From positions 930,001 through 994,000 of the forward strand of contig CAVPVV010000001.1 of the NCBI GenBank assembly GCA_963709325.1: a stretch of DNA of 64,000 bases, read 5' to 3'. Made by a program: the position numbers and the translations under genes. The notes under the pieces are model-generated. The model made no database searches. It was not told where the DNA came from and worked only from the letters and a program-made list of their open reading frames with translations. This document shows positions 17,385 to 27,942 of the stretch, piece after piece; position 1 is the first letter of the stretch, and each line of letters starts with the position of its first letter. This DNA is from VFZN01 sp963709325 (GTDB lineage: Bacteria > Acidobacteriota > Vicinamibacteria > Vicinamibacterales > UBA2999).

Positions 17385-19826
17385 TTGAGAGCACGGAACG
17401 GACGAATCTTCCTTGGCGGGCTGACAGCGATAGCCACCGTCGTCGGCACCCTCTCGTGCGAGAGCGGAACACGTTCGCAGTCGTCTGCGCCTGAAGCGGC
17501 ACCGTCCACGGCCGGCAGTCTTCACGATCGAAGAGGCGACCATTGACGGCATTCATGCCGCCATCCGGCCGGCCAGACCACTTGCCAGGCGGTCGTCCAG
17601 GCCTACATCGACCGGGCGCGGGCGTACAACGGCGTCTGCACGCGCCTCGTGACCGCCGACGGCATGGACATTTCACCGGTGAAGGGCGCCATCCGCGCGG
17701 GAACGCCTCTTACGTTCCCCACGAAGACGACAAAGGCGTCGACCATCTTTCCTGACCTCGATCAATACCGTGGCAAGCCGCTCGACTTCGGACGGATGGA
17801 GCAGACTGTTTCGGATCCCGGTGTCATGGCGCAGGCCGGCATGCGCGTCGGCATCCCGAACGCAGGACAGCTGAACGCGTTAGCGACGCTCAACATCCGG
17901 GGCGAGCGGTCGGTCACCTGCAAGGGCGCGCTCGACGCCCACCCGTCGACCGGTCCGCTGCCGCCGGGCGCGCCAACGGTGTGTGAAGCGTTTCGCCAAC
18001 AGCCCGATGCCCTTGAACGCGCTGCCGAACTCGACAGGCAATATGGCCGCAATCCGGATCTCACGGCGCTCCCGATGTACTGCGTCGTTGCGGCATTCAA
18101 GGATCCGTTCGACACGAAAGACATGCGGACGACGGCCAACAGCGACGTGCCGTTTGCCATGGACGTGCCGCCGTTCGATTCGACGATCGTGGCCCGGCTG
18201 CGTGATCGGGGCGCGATCATCTACGCGAAATCCAATGCCCACGAGTTCAACGGCGGACCAGGCGATCCAGGTGGGAAGGCGCAGAGCCGCACGAACGCGG
18301 TGGCGGGCGGTCAGGCCATCAGCGCATGGGCCGGCCAGGCGTGCAACCCGTACGACACCGAGCGCGTGCCGCGCGGATCGAGCAGCGGTTCGGGAGTCGC
18401 GGTCTCGGCAAACCTGGTCACCATCGGCATCTGTGAGCAGACCGGCGCCTCGTGCCAGGGGCCGGCGTCGCGGAATGGCATTACCACCCTATTGACGACC
18501 AAAGGTATCCTGCCCGACAGCGGCGGAATCGGGAACCAGTGGTTCATCGACCGCGCCGGCATCCACGCGCGGACGCTTGCCGATGCTGCGAAGGTGCTCG
18601 ACGCGGTCAAGGACGCGTCGAGCGGCTACTACGACTCGCGCGATCCCTTTACCGCACTACCGAAGGCTCTGATCTCGGACCGGCCCTATGCCAGCTTTGC
18701 CGTGAACGATAAGGCGCTCAGAGAGTGGACCCAAGCCGCTGTTGGGAATGCGCATCGCGATCCTTCGGGAGCACATGGCGAAGCGGACGCCGAACCATGA
18801 GGCGATTTCCGATCAAATCGACCGCGAGATCAAGACAGTGCTGCGGGACACGCTCGGCGCTGAGCTCGTCGAAACCCTGACGCCCGAATACCCGGACGAG
18901 CCGGACGTACCGAACGTAAAGTACAGCTTTCTCGGACGCGCTCTCCGAACTGTTGCCGCGGCTGATGCCCGAAATCTTCACTCGGCGCGACGCCAAGGGT
19001 CAGCTGCTGTTCGCGGTCCCGGGCTACGATGTCACGTCGTACGACTATCTCACGAAGCTCAGCCGCCGCGAGGCGCCGCTGACGGACAGGATAAACATCC
19101 TCAGCTTCGCAGCGTACGCAGCTGAGCCCTGCTATGTCTCGCCCTCTTCGTCGCGCGGCTCGATCGCACGCGGGTATCGGCACCAGGGCCGATGCAAACG
19201 CGCTCTGCAACGACGTCGCGTTCGACATCGACCGTTATCTAGCGGCACGAAAGGACGCGACGATCGAGACATTCGGCGACTGGGTCTCGCATGCGCGGTT
19301 CAGAGACGATGCGTCCCGGGCTGGAGCCGAAAATTGGCTGGCGCTCACGGATCACCTTGCGCCGGGGAAAGCCGAGCGTCTCGCTCGCAGCTACATCGGG
19401 CGTCTGGCGCTCGCGCGCGTGATGGCGGAGAACGGCATCTCGGCGTTCGTGCACCCGGAGAATACAGTGCCCACTCCGAAGATCCAGGGGCCGAACGTCG
19501 GCGAGGTCAGCCTCGACGGCATCACGCCGTTCTTCCAGATCCCGCGCGTGGTCGTCCCCGCCGGCATCAACGACATCGTCGTCGAGCCGCAGTACGCTCT
19601 GAATGGGGCGAAGACGGATTACATCGCGACCATCGCACCGAATACGCCAAGAACGAGACTGCCGCATCCGATGCCGATCGCGATCACCTTCTTTGCGAGC
19701 CAGGGCGACGAGCCGACGCTCATCAAGATCGGCACGGCGTACGAGTCGGCGACGCACCATCGGACACCACCGCCAGCCTTTGGTCCCGCTGCCTCGCAAC
19801 TTGGCAAAGCCGAGCCGTCACGATGA
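17385..19826 (+). CDS. Amidase-signature family protein with lipoprotein signal (frameshifted)
   Basis: The TTG start at 17385 gives a short basic N-terminus, a hydrophobic stretch and the lipobox-like GTLSCE, so the enzyme is probably exported and lipid-anchored. The amidase domain follows: VFTIEEATIDGIHAAIRSG, then QTTCQAVVQAYIDRARAYNG, FKDPFDTKDMRTTANSDVPF (the catalytic Lys region), NPYDTERVPRGSSSGSGVAV with the Gly/Ser signature and the SGSG serine, and GICEQTGASC carrying the nucleophile Ser/Thr region. The C-terminal half (MRIAILREHM, RAGAENWLALTDHLAPG, VMAENGISAFVHPENTVPTP) runs through several frames, changing near 17525, 18735, 18950 and 19130. The family hydrolyses amide bonds of many substrates; the substrate here is unknown. 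Shifts are probably sequence errors, but decay is possible inside the island. Confidence 0.75.
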
Positions 19827-19915
19827 CGTCGCCGTTGACGGTTACTCGGAGTCCTAACGCCGTAGCGTTGAAGAATCCTGCGCGTTCCAAAGGGCAACAG
19901 CTGGGTTGGAGCGCC

Positions 19916-20928
19916 TTACTGCTTCGGCGCGAGCGCCTCCAGCCGCTTCAGCAACGCTGGGTCCTCGGGGAACCACCCGGTCCCAGGTAGCCGCCGCACC
20001 AGCTCGAGCCAGAATGGTTCCGTGGAAAACAGTTCACGGAACATCGGCACCGCTTCGGACTCCTTCCCAACGCCGACCAGAGTCGTCGCATACCAAAACC
20101 GGAGTTCCGACACCTCCGGGACAAGCTCCATTGCCTTGCGATATTCCGTGAGTGCCTCATCAATCTTGCCTTGGGACATGAGCTGGTCGCCATCGTTGGA
20201 GGCGTTTCCCGCACGCTGCAACCTGACGAGCCTCCGCAGTTCAACGAGCGGCTCGGAGTGATTCTCGACGCGCAGGTCGAACAGGCGGTCGGCACCGCCC
20301 CACGGGCGACCCGTGCCCTTGGCTCGCACCACCACCAATGCGGCCGACATCTTCCCGCGAAGGTCGCCACCCGCCGCTTGGGCAGCGTCGAGTGCGGCCA
20401 GTAATCGGTCGGCAAGATCACCCTTGGCGCTTTCATACGCGAACGGCCATCGCGGGCCAGACCTTGTCGCTGGCCATGATGTTGGCCTGAACCGATTACT
20501 GGTGGCCGATGTGGTGACCGGCGGCGGGAATGGACTTCGGCCCGGTGTAGGCGCTCAGAGCGCCGCTGGAATTCAACATGGCGACTTGACGACCCTGCGG
20601 CTGAGGGTCCAGCGCGAGGAGTGCTTCAGGGCTTCCGCCGCACCTTTCCGCATCAACTCCAGCCCTTTGGGTCCATACCCAGGGTCAACAAGCGACTGTG
20701 TGGCCACCACTCCCACCCCCGCCTCTCCCCAAAGCACGGGATGCTCCCCACGGAGAAGGCGTGCGATTGCACTGCCACGCCCATGTCGCCCGTCACTGGG
20801 TCCCGCGCGACGATGGAGTAGGTGTGGACGATGGGAGCGGGTTTTTGACTGGCGGACTGGGCGGCCACCGACGCGGTCCCGGACAGCAGTAACAAGGATG
20901 AGAATAGGAAACACTGTGGGCGGCGCAT
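19916..20928 (-). CDS. DUF1028 family secreted protein with TPR-like C-terminus (frameshifted)
   Basis: The ATG at 20928 begins a signal peptide (MRRPQCFLFSSLLLLSGTAS), followed by HTYSIVARDPVTGDMGVAVQ and SHAFSVGSIPCFGE, the DUF1028 start. GEAGVGVVATQSLVDPGYGP and KGLELMRKGAAEAL follow in another frame, and SAALVVVRAKGTGRPWGGAD, then RLFDLRVENHSEPLVELRRL, in a third. The final 90 residues (IDEALTEYRKAMELVPEVSE, WYATTLVGVGKESEAVPMF) are TPR-like, as in DUF1028 proteins with such an extension. DUF1028 proteins are Ntn-hydrolase-like; activity is uncertain. Frame changes lie near 20400, 20600 and 20710. Confidence 0.75.
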
Positions 20929-21487
20929 GGGCGCGAGTTTATCCCACGACGTTTGTCGAGCGCCGACGCGCTTCACAGCGAAAGTGAGTGCCTCTACCGC
21001 CGGATAGAGCTTAGCGGCGCGCTGCGAGATGCTGAAGACGAGTCAACGTTTACGTCTCGGTCAAATTGTCAGGCGTATGCGGCTAAACGTGCCTTAGCGA
21101 TGTCGCGGATGAACGCCGTGTACCGCGACGAATCTGCTGCTGGGACCCGCGTCTTCGACCAGTGATCAATGCTTCTCGAAGGGCGTGTGGCGAACGTCAA
21201 GGTGGCCACGGGCCTGCGCCGGCGGGCGGCGGCTCGGTGGTCACCGTCTCCGACGCGAAGCTCTGGGACAAGATGCGGGCATTGGAACCTGCTGCTGCCA
21301 TCTCGGATTGCTGAAGAAGCAGGTCGAGCATTCCGGCAGGATCGATCTGGTCGCGCGGCTGCAAGCCGCCAGGCAGCGAGGCCGCGTCGCATAGACCGGC
21401 AGACCGGATCCCTATGGACCCGGGTGGACGGACATCGTCCACTGTGGGCTGCCGCGCCGTCACGCTCGGGTAGAATCACCACCCAGC
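20929..21487. other. Gap before the kinase gene; possible fragments only
   Basis: No gene is recognised. Minus-strand codons near 21070-21170 read HWSKTRVPAADSSRYTAFIR ending in a stop and could be the tail of a lost gene. Nothing similar precedes it. Confidence 0.35.
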
Positions 21488-24184
21488 ATGGCGCTGGCCG
21501 CTGATAGTCGCCTCGGCCCGTACGAGATCGTCGCTCCGCTCGGTGCCGGCGGCATGGGCGAAGTGTATCGCGCCCGTGACACGCGGCTGGATCGCAGCGT
21601 CGCACTCAAGGTGCTCGCGCCGGCAATCGCCAGTGACCCCGCCGCCCGCGGCCGCTTCGAGCGCGAGGCCCGCGCTGTGGCGGCCCTGGACCATCCCCAC
21701 ATCTGCGGCATTTACGACGTCGGCGAGTGCGACGGCACACACTTCTTCGTCATGCCGCTGCTCGACGGCCAGACGCTGGCCGCGCGCCTGGCGAAGGGTC
21801 CGCTACCGCTCGCCCAGGCGCTGACCATCGCCGCGCAGATCGCCGACGCGCTGGACAAGGCGCACCGCCAAGGCATCGTCCATCGCGACCTGAAGCCGAC
21901 GAACATCATGCTGACCAAAGCTGGCGCGAAGCTGCTCGATTTCGGCTTGGCCAAGCTCCGCGGGCCCGCTGGGCCCGTCTCATTGTCCGGCCTGACCGAG
22001 CTTGCCACCATGACGCCGGACACCGCCCAGGGCACGATCCTGGGCACCGTGCCGTACATGGCGCCGGAGCAGGTGGAAGGGAAGGAGGCTGACGCGCGCA
22101 GCGACATCTGGGCCCTCGGCGCTGTGTTGTACGAGATGCTGACCGGCGCTCGCCCGTTCCAGGGGGGGACGCCGGCGAGCGTCATCGGCTCGATTCTCAA
22201 GGACACGCCGCGGCGACTGACCTCGGTGGTTCCGCTCGCGCCTCCCGCTCTCGAGCGCGTCGTCTCGATCTGCCTGTCCAAGGACGCGGACGCCCGATGG
22301 CAGTCCGCGCACGACTTGCGCCTCGAGCTCGACGGCATCGGCACGAGCTCCGAACCGGCCGCGTTGGCCCCCACCGCGCGGCGATGGCCGGCGCTCACCC
22401 GCGGCCGCCCTCGCCGGTCTTTCGGCCGGCGCCCTGGGCCTGTGGGCGTTTCGGTCGCCGGTGACTTCAGGCGCCTCCGAGGGCCCGGTGGTCCAAGCCG
22501 CAGCACGCATCACGAACGATCCCGGCTTTTCCGAATGGCCGACATGGTCGCCTGACCGAAACCTGTTCGCCTACAGCTCCAACCGGGATGGGAACTTCGA
22601 GATCCACGTGAGGCGGGTCGATGCCGGTGAGGACGTCAACGTCACGCGCCACGCCGCTGACGATGTGCAGCCGGCGTTTTCGCCGGACGGAACGTCGATA
22701 GCGTTCGTCTCCACCCGAGCGTCGCGGACCGGCCTCGTCAAAACCGGCACCTTTATCGGCTTCGACACCCGTACCTACGGTGGCGACGTCTGGGTCGTCC
22801 CCGCGCTCGGCGGTCAGGCCCGGCGCGTGGCGTCCGACGGCAACTTCCCGGTCTGGCATCCGAATGGCCGCAGTGTGGCCTACGCGGCGGGACTCGAGAA
22901 CCAGCACACGATTCTCGAGGTGCCGGTGGAGGGTGGGCAGCCCATCACGGTCCTGCCGGCATCGGTGGCCGTGTGGAGATTCCTCCGGCTCGCCGTACGC
23001 GCCCAACGGCCGGTGGATTTCCTTCGAAACTCGCGGACCACGAAGTGTTCGCCCTGCCGGCACGAGGCGGTACGCCGACGCTCCTCTTTCGCGGGAGCAG
23101 TCACACTTGGGATCCGTCAGGCCGCCGTATCTACTACGTCAACCAGCTGCCGAGCGGCGGGACGCGCATCGAAGCGGCCGTCCTCAACGAGACGGTTGCG
23201 TCGCTGACCGCTGCCGGAACCGTCATCGCCGGCGTCAGCGTCGGCACGCTCAAGGAGCTCGCTCTCGCAAGCGACGGCCAGCACCTGCTCGCCGCGAGCG
23301 TCGAGGAGTCCCTGACCTCGACTCGTGTGCCGTTGTCGCCCGATGGGGCAAGTGTGACCGGTCCGGAGGAAGCGCTGAGCCACGGTCAGGTCCGAGATCG
23401 ATACGCGGCGATCTCGCCGATAGTGCCCGCATTGCCGTCGGAAGCAATCGGATCGGGACCCAGGAGCTCTGGGTGCTCGACCTGCCGTCCCGGCGTTGGG
23501 ACACGGATCGCGATGCCACCCGCCGCGACCGGGCGGATCAGCCAGGCGTGCTGGGCTCGAGACGGGCAACATCTGGTTGTGATGCGTTATGTCGAGGATC
23601 GTACAAGCACCTACTGGCATGTGGCGCTCGACGGCAGCACGGCCGAGCAACTCCGCCCACCCGCTCCGGCAATCAGCGGCGGCTTCGCCTGCGCGTTCTC
23701 ACCCGATGGCAAGCGCATCGTCTATGCGCATCGTGCCGAGGCGTTCAATCAGCTCTTTGTCTTCGACCTGGAGACGCGTAATGAGCACCAGCTGACGACG
23801 TCGGCGTCGCACAAATACGAGGCGGCATGGTCGCCCGACGGCCGCTGGCTGGCGTTCTCGGCCTACGCGGGGGGCGCCATCCAGGCCTGGCGTATTGCGA
23901 CCTCGGGCGGCGACGAGTAGCAGTTGACGAGTGGCTTCGAGCGGAATCGACACCTGTTCTATTCACCCGACGGGCGGTGGCTGTACGTCCAACCGAGCCA
24001 TCGCAACATCTGGCGGATGCCGGCAGACGGCGGACCGCTGCGGCAGGTCACGCGCTTTGCCGAGTCCGGGCTGTTCCTGGAGGAACCGACCCTCTCGCCG
24101 GACGGCCGTTGGCTCGTCTACGGCAGGAGCGGGGGCGGTGCCGCTCTGTGGATGCTGACGCTTGGACGCGACGTGAAGCCGTGA
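21488..24184 (+). CDS. Ser/Thr protein kinase with TolB/WD40-like propeller (frameshifts and an in-frame TAG)
   Basis: The kinase domain is complete: glycine loop GAGGMGEVYRA, VALKVLAP with the ATP-binding Lys, HRDLKPTNIML catalytic loop, DFGLAK, and PYMAPEQVEG with the APE motif (residues about 14-200). After a Pro/Arg linker the extracytoplasmic propeller follows: TNDPGFSEWPTWSPDRNLFA, then QPAFSPDGTSIAFVSTR, GFACAFSPDGKRIVYAHR, AAWSPDGRWLAFSAYAGG and FYSPDGRWLYVQPSHRN, repeats with the SPDG-x-x-I/L-A/V pattern. Frames change near 22400, 22975, 23400 and 23490, and an in-frame TAG at 23918-23920 interrupts the last blades (the same frame continues to 24184). This architecture is abundant in Acidobacteriota. 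It is probably one gene; the stop codon is harder to blame on base insertion and may indicate real decay. Confidence 0.85.
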
Positions 24185-24224
24185 CGCTCGTCGCGGCCAA
24201 AGCGATTTTGAGAAGGCGTTCTTC

Positions 24225-24362
24225 GTGGCTGTAGAAGAGCTGAAGAAACGAGCATTGCTGCTCGGCGCGGACGCGATCATCGGAATGCGGCAAGACATCG
24301 ATCTCGACACAAGTGCGTTTCAGTATTTCTATCTCCAGATGTATGGGACGGCCGTCAGTTGA
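24225..24362 (+). pseudogene. C-terminal fragment of a YbjQ/heavy-metal-binding-like protein
   Basis: The frame (upstream DFEKAFFVAVEELKKRALLL, then GADAIIGMRQDIDLDTS and YLQMYGTAVS before a TGA) matches the second half of the pentameric YbjQ/DUF74-type proteins: a helix ending in LGADAIIGMR and a final strand ending in GTAV. The first half is missing, and the frame is closed upstream by a TGA overlapping the kinase stop, so this is a truncated remnant. A GTG at 24225 lies within the helix. Confidence 0.5.
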
Positions 24363-24407
24363 AGAAGTGAACGAGACGACTCGCAGGTCTTCGGACGATG
24401 CGGTGGA

Positions 24408-24809
24408 GTGACGCGCGGACGCACGCCGTGCAACCCGCCACCATGGGGCATGCTGACCGGTGTCGAGTTGTCGACGGGCACCATCAAGTGGGAAACGCCG
24501 CTTGGATTCTTTACCTTGGCTGGGAGACACGCCGGAAGCGCGGCAGTGGGGATCGTTTGGCCTTGGCGGCGCCATCGTCACTGCGAGCGGACTCGCATTT
24601 ATCGCGAACACGCTCGATGGCACCTCCGAGCATTCGAGGTTTCGACCGGTAAACGACTATGGGAACGCGCGTTGCCGATGCCGGCGCTTGCAACGCCGAT
24701 GACGTACCAGTCCGCTGCCGGACGGCAATATGTGGTCATTTCGGCGAGTGGCCATCCCGGGCTGGGAACTCCGACGGGCGACTATGTGATCGCGTTCAGC
24801 CTCAGATGA
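24408..24809 (+). pseudogene. C-terminal fragment of a PQQ-dependent (quinoprotein) dehydrogenase
   Basis: The fragment reads TPCNPPPWGMLTGVELSTGT, then IKWETPLG; in a second frame GSLPWLGDTPEARQWGSFG, GGAIVTASGLAFIANTLDG; and back in the first frame LRAFEVSTGKRLWERALPMP, then GRQYVVISASGHPGLGTPTG and DYVIAFSL before a TGA. These are the last propeller blades of membrane-bound glucose dehydrogenase-like quinoproteins (tryptophan-docking pattern TGxxxWE and the PMTYxxxGxQYV motif). More than two thirds of the expected length (about 600-700 residues) is absent, so it is a truncated remnant with frameshifts near 24500 and 24625. Confidence 0.75.
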
Positions 24810-24895
24810 TTTCCAGCAGGTCGCGACTAGATCGTGGCTCAAGGCTAGGCTGTCCAACGACCCTTGAGCGAGGCGCGCACGGACGACGAGTCGGC

Positions 24896-25061
24896 CTACG
24901 CACCCAACCTGAGATCCTTAACTTGATATACCCCGCTCGTCAGCAGGTTCCAACTGACGATGCTCTGGACCCCCTTGTTCACGTGCTGCCACGTCTTCGC
25001 CACGACCGTTGCATCTGACGCCACGGTGCCGTCTCCGATAAGGCGGGTCTCCTGACGCTCC
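24896..25061 (-). pseudogene. Short C-terminal gene fragment, unidentified
   Basis: Minus-strand codons read GTVASDATVVAKTWQHVNKG, then VQSIVSWNLLTSGVYQVKDL and RLGA before TAG at 24896-24898. Composition is protein-like, but there is no start or recognised family, so it is listed only as a fragment. The remaining sequence 24810-25085 shows nothing else. Confidence 0.3.
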
Positions 25062-25085
25062 AATCACCAGAACGGTGAAATCGCG

Positions 25086-26108
25086 TCAACGAGCCGGGGC
25101 GCATGGAGGCTTGTCACCCCCGGGGCGGACGATTCTCACCGACGTCTGGAATCTCCTGTAGTTGGTGTAGGTGGCGTAGCCCGTCGTCACCTCGCCCCAC
25201 GAGTTGTCGTAACGTTCGCGCATCTCGACAGGCACCCAGGTGCCCACGTTCGGGTCCGGCCCGAACACGACCGTGATACGCGAACTGAGATCCTGGTCGG
25301 GCTCTGCGTGCTCCGCGGCGGCCTCTGCCGATGCCGGCACTCGGTCTCGTAAATAAATTTCCGTTCGATGTACGCGACCGTCGCGCGCGTCGACCCAGAC
25401 CGTGCCCGCAAGAGGGACGTCACGACCGCCAAGCCCTGATATGAGCGTAGGGCGCGCACGCTCTCGGATGTCGATGACCGCCAGGACGTTCGCCCCCACT
25501 CGTTCCGTTCGCGGTATCGAGTACGTGAAGCGCGTGTGATTCGCGCCACGTAGCGCGGCCAAGGCGAACGTCGGAAGATTGACGTCCCGAGCAATAGAAC
25601 CGATGTTGAACGCCGCACTCATGTCGCGCACGCGTGCCCATCGTGCGTTCCACGTAAGGCTCGAGTCGTTCATCAGCTGGTTCAGTGTTGGCCCACTGAC
25701 CGTCACGGGCTTGCGGTCGACCAGCCGCACGCTGCGGCATCCAATCCAGTCCGAGGCGCCGTCGGCGAAGTGGATCAGCGTGAACTCCGACATCAGCTCG
25801 CGCGCCTCACGCGACGGTCCGTTCAATCCACGGACGGACCCCGAACGCAACGAACGCACGACCGCCTGCTTATAGTACTCGTCGGCCACGACTGAGCCGA
25901 GCTCGCGCTCCCACGTGTCAACGGACGCGCCCAGTCGTCTCAGGAGGTCATAGTGGTCTCCTCGCCCGCGCGGAACAGCACAAATCGACACGGCCGCGCC
26001 CGCGACAAACAGCGCCGTCCGAACTGCTGCGCCGACCATCACGCGACGTAGCCTATCACCACGGGCGCATCGTCGCTTGCGCCGCAAGCTATTCAACGCG
26101 AAGCGCAT
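25086..26108 (-). CDS. Secreted protein of unknown function (Acidobacteriota type)
   Basis: An intact frame of about 340 residues from the ATG at 26108 (an upstream ATG at 26159 adds 17). A basic N-terminus and a hydrophobic segment (AVRTALFVAGAAVSICAV) act as a signal. The mature part begins LGASVDTWERELGSVVADEY, then FADGASDWIGCRSVRLVDRK, and later RGANHTRFTYSIPR, RARPTLISGLGGRDVPLAGT, VWVDARDGRVHRTEIYLRDR and VPVEMRERYDN. This order (a helix with VVADE-x-Y, a surface loop ending in DRK, an outer-membrane-lipoprotein-sorting-like beta sheet with a GTVWVD strand) is a recurring secreted family in Vicinamibacteria-like genomes without known function. Its intact frame contrasts with the broken genes around it. 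Confidence 0.65.
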   Translation of the reverse strand: MRFALNSLRRKRRCARGDRLRRVMVGAAVRTALFVAGAAVSICAVPRGRGDHYDLLRRLGASVDTWERELGSVVADEYYKQAVVRSLRSGSVRGLNGPSREARELMSEFTLIHFADGASDWIGCRSVRLVDRKPVTVSGPTLNQLMNDSSLTWNARWARVRDMSAAFNIGSIARDVNLPTFALAALRGANHTRFTYSIPRTERVGANVLAVIDIRERARPTLISGLGGRDVPLAGTVWVDARDGRVHRTEIYLRDRVPASAEAAAEHAEPDQDLSSRITVVFGPDPNVGTWVPVEMRERYDNSWGEVTTGYATYTNYRRFQTSVRIVRPGGDKPPCAPAR

Positions 26109-26252
26109 CGTCGGGCCACCTAACGAAAGGTGTCTATCCTTCGCGCTGTTGGAGGCCACCCTCGCCCGCTACCACCAGCGCATCATCGACGCGGCGTCGG
26201 TTAGCACGTTTCTCAGCTAGCGGGCGTATGCTCATGGACGAAGTCAAAGCTT

Positions 26253-26578
26253 ATGGACACTCTCGATTACGTTCCTTGCACGGCGAAATCCAAGCAATCC
26301 GGCCAACGCTGTAAACGCCGGCCCATTCCCGGCGGCACCGTTTGCGTCATCCACGGCGGCGGCACGCCTCGTGTGTGAGAAGGCGCAGGAGCGGCTCTTA
26401 CGCCTGCAATCCCGCGCCATTGACACGATGGCGCACCTGATGGACCAGCGCCACCCTTCCCCTCGACCGCCTATCAGGCCGCGCGAGACGTGCTGGATCG
26501 CACCATGGGCAAGCCGACGGAGACGGTGAAGAACGAACACGCGGCGTGCTGGTGATTCGCCATGAGAAGTCGGACTAG
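26253..26578 (+). pseudogene. Phage-type HGG-motif protein, frameshifted
   Basis: From the ATG at 26253: DTLDYVPCTAKSKQSGQRCK, then RRPIPGGTVCVIHGGGTP. After shifts come EKAQERLLRLQSRAIDTMAH, then TAYQAARDVLDRTMGKPTET, VKNEHA and GVLVIRHEKSD before TAG. The CxxxSKxxGxRCKRRPIPG...C-x-x-HGG start is a zinc-knuckle-like motif of small proteins encoded beside terminase genes in phages. At least three frame changes (near 26370, 26462 and 26545) interrupt it. It may be a relic of a second mobile element in the island. The function is not known; a small-terminase-like role is possible. Confidence 0.55.
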
Positions 26579-26699
26579 GGGCCGTCGTCACCCGGCGGGA
26601 CGAGTTCGCCGCCGTGACGGTCACGGTGTGGACGCTCATCGGGCAGGACGGCAGACGCTACACCTCCGTGGTGATGCCCGGCGCTAGGGCGTGGACCCT

Positions 26700-26941
26700 A
26701 GCCTAGGCCTTCGGTCAGCGGCTTGTCCCATCGCCTTGGCCTCGGTGACCGCGAGTTTGCGGTTGCGATGAGACCAGCACGTAATCGGCAGGTGAGCGGC
26801 CTGCCGCGCCGACCGTGGCCTTCGATGCGGCCCGGCGTGATGGGATACTCGCGGAGGATCTTGCTGCCCTCCACGACGCCCCAGCCTGCGGCTTTCAGCG
26901 CAGGAGTCGATGTGCTCACCTCGGGTCTGCGTTTCGTTCAT
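26700..26941 (-). pseudogene. N-terminal fragment of a type I restriction enzyme R subunit (HsdR)
   Basis: The ATG at 26941 begins NETQTRGEHIDS, followed in the next frame by ALKAAGWGVVEGSKILREYP, then ITPGRIEGHGRRGRP; a third frame gives ADYVLVSHRNRKLAVTEAKA. This is the N-terminal nuclease domain of HsdR: the L-x-x-AGW start, ADYVL with the Asp and EAK with the catalytic Glu-x-Lys. Only about 80 residues of a roughly 900-residue protein are present; no motor domain, HsdM or HsdS follows, so the system is lost. Frame changes lie near 26905 and 26800. Confidence 0.7.
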
Positions 26942-27040
26942 GGGCAAGAGGCTGTCACTCCTTGGAGGAGCTTCTGGTTGCCGATCCTCGGCACGTCGCC
27001 GACATACCGACCTTGGTTGTGGAAATTGGAATTGGACTAG

Positions 27041-27253
27041 GTACCCGTCAGTCTGCTGCACCTTGAGCCTGCGCTCTCCCCGGAGCATGTCGCGAAATAC
27101 GGGACGGCTCGTCCACTCCCGCTGCCGCTCGGATTGACCGACAGTGGTATCGCGCAAGGTGTCGCCGAATCGCTCCTGATCTTGCTATTTCCATTCGTCG
27201 GATCCTGCGTCGGTTGGGCCGGACGATGGACGATGCAGAAAATCGACGCCTGA
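27041..27253 (+). pseudogene. Membrane-protein-like C-terminal fragment
   Basis: The frame opens after a TAG and reads VSLLHLEPALSPEHVAKYG, then LPLGLTDSGIAQGVAESLLI, a hydrophobic stretch LLFPFVGSCVGWAGRW, and a TGA at 27251-27253. It could be the end of a small membrane protein. No family is recognised and the 5' part is missing. Confidence 0.25.
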
Positions 27254-27942
27254 ACCATCAGAATCGGCCGATGGCGACGACTTGGCCGACGGGAACTGGG
27301 CAGCCGTTCTTCAGGTTCCCCGTCCTGGCGCGCCCGGTCATCGCGCGCGCCGCGCCTTTGTTAGGGCGGCGGAGTCGACGCCTCACCAGAAGGCTGTATC
27401 GTCGATTGCGGGCTGTTCTGGTGCGCGTCGTGGCTCCGGCGCATATACAACCGGCCCACAAGAACGCCACGAGGGGGCGGCCGCTCGCCTGAGCACGCGC
27501 AGCCCTCCCGAGTAGGGTCTGCTCGATGACCGAGCTCGAGGGCTGCCGAGTGCCCATTTCGATTCTTCTTGAAGCGGGCCTTGCCAGTCCGAGCGAGCTT
27601 GGCGGCGTTTGTGGCGGAGGACATTCGGTCGATTCGGGTCTCGACAAAGTCGAGGGACTTGAGTAACAGAATGATTGGCGAAAGTCCAACAATGTCCCGT
27701 GGAAGGCAGCTTGTCACGCGGACCTCATCTCGCGCCAGCGACAGCCGAGCGGTTTGGGTTGTTGAAGGCGCTCCTGGAGTACAGCAGCTCAAAGATGTCC
27801 ACCATCCAGGCCTTCGGGTTGCAAGGTCGCACTATGCGGACGCGTCCCCTCCTGTGGTGCGACTTCGCAGGGACCACGATGTGGGCCGCCCAACGCGAAG
27901 GTCGGTGGCCGTGATCGTCGAGTTCTGATGGGCGGTGGTTCG
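27254..27942. other. Unassigned stretch before the DUF262 gene
   Basis: No gene is identified with confidence. Minus-strand readings such as WMVDIFELLYSRSAFNNPNR near 27740-27800 and VGLSPIILLLKSLDFVETRI near 27610-27690 are protein-like in two different frames and may belong to one decayed or mis-sequenced gene. The sequence is visibly less GC-rich than the flanks. Confidence 0.3.
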
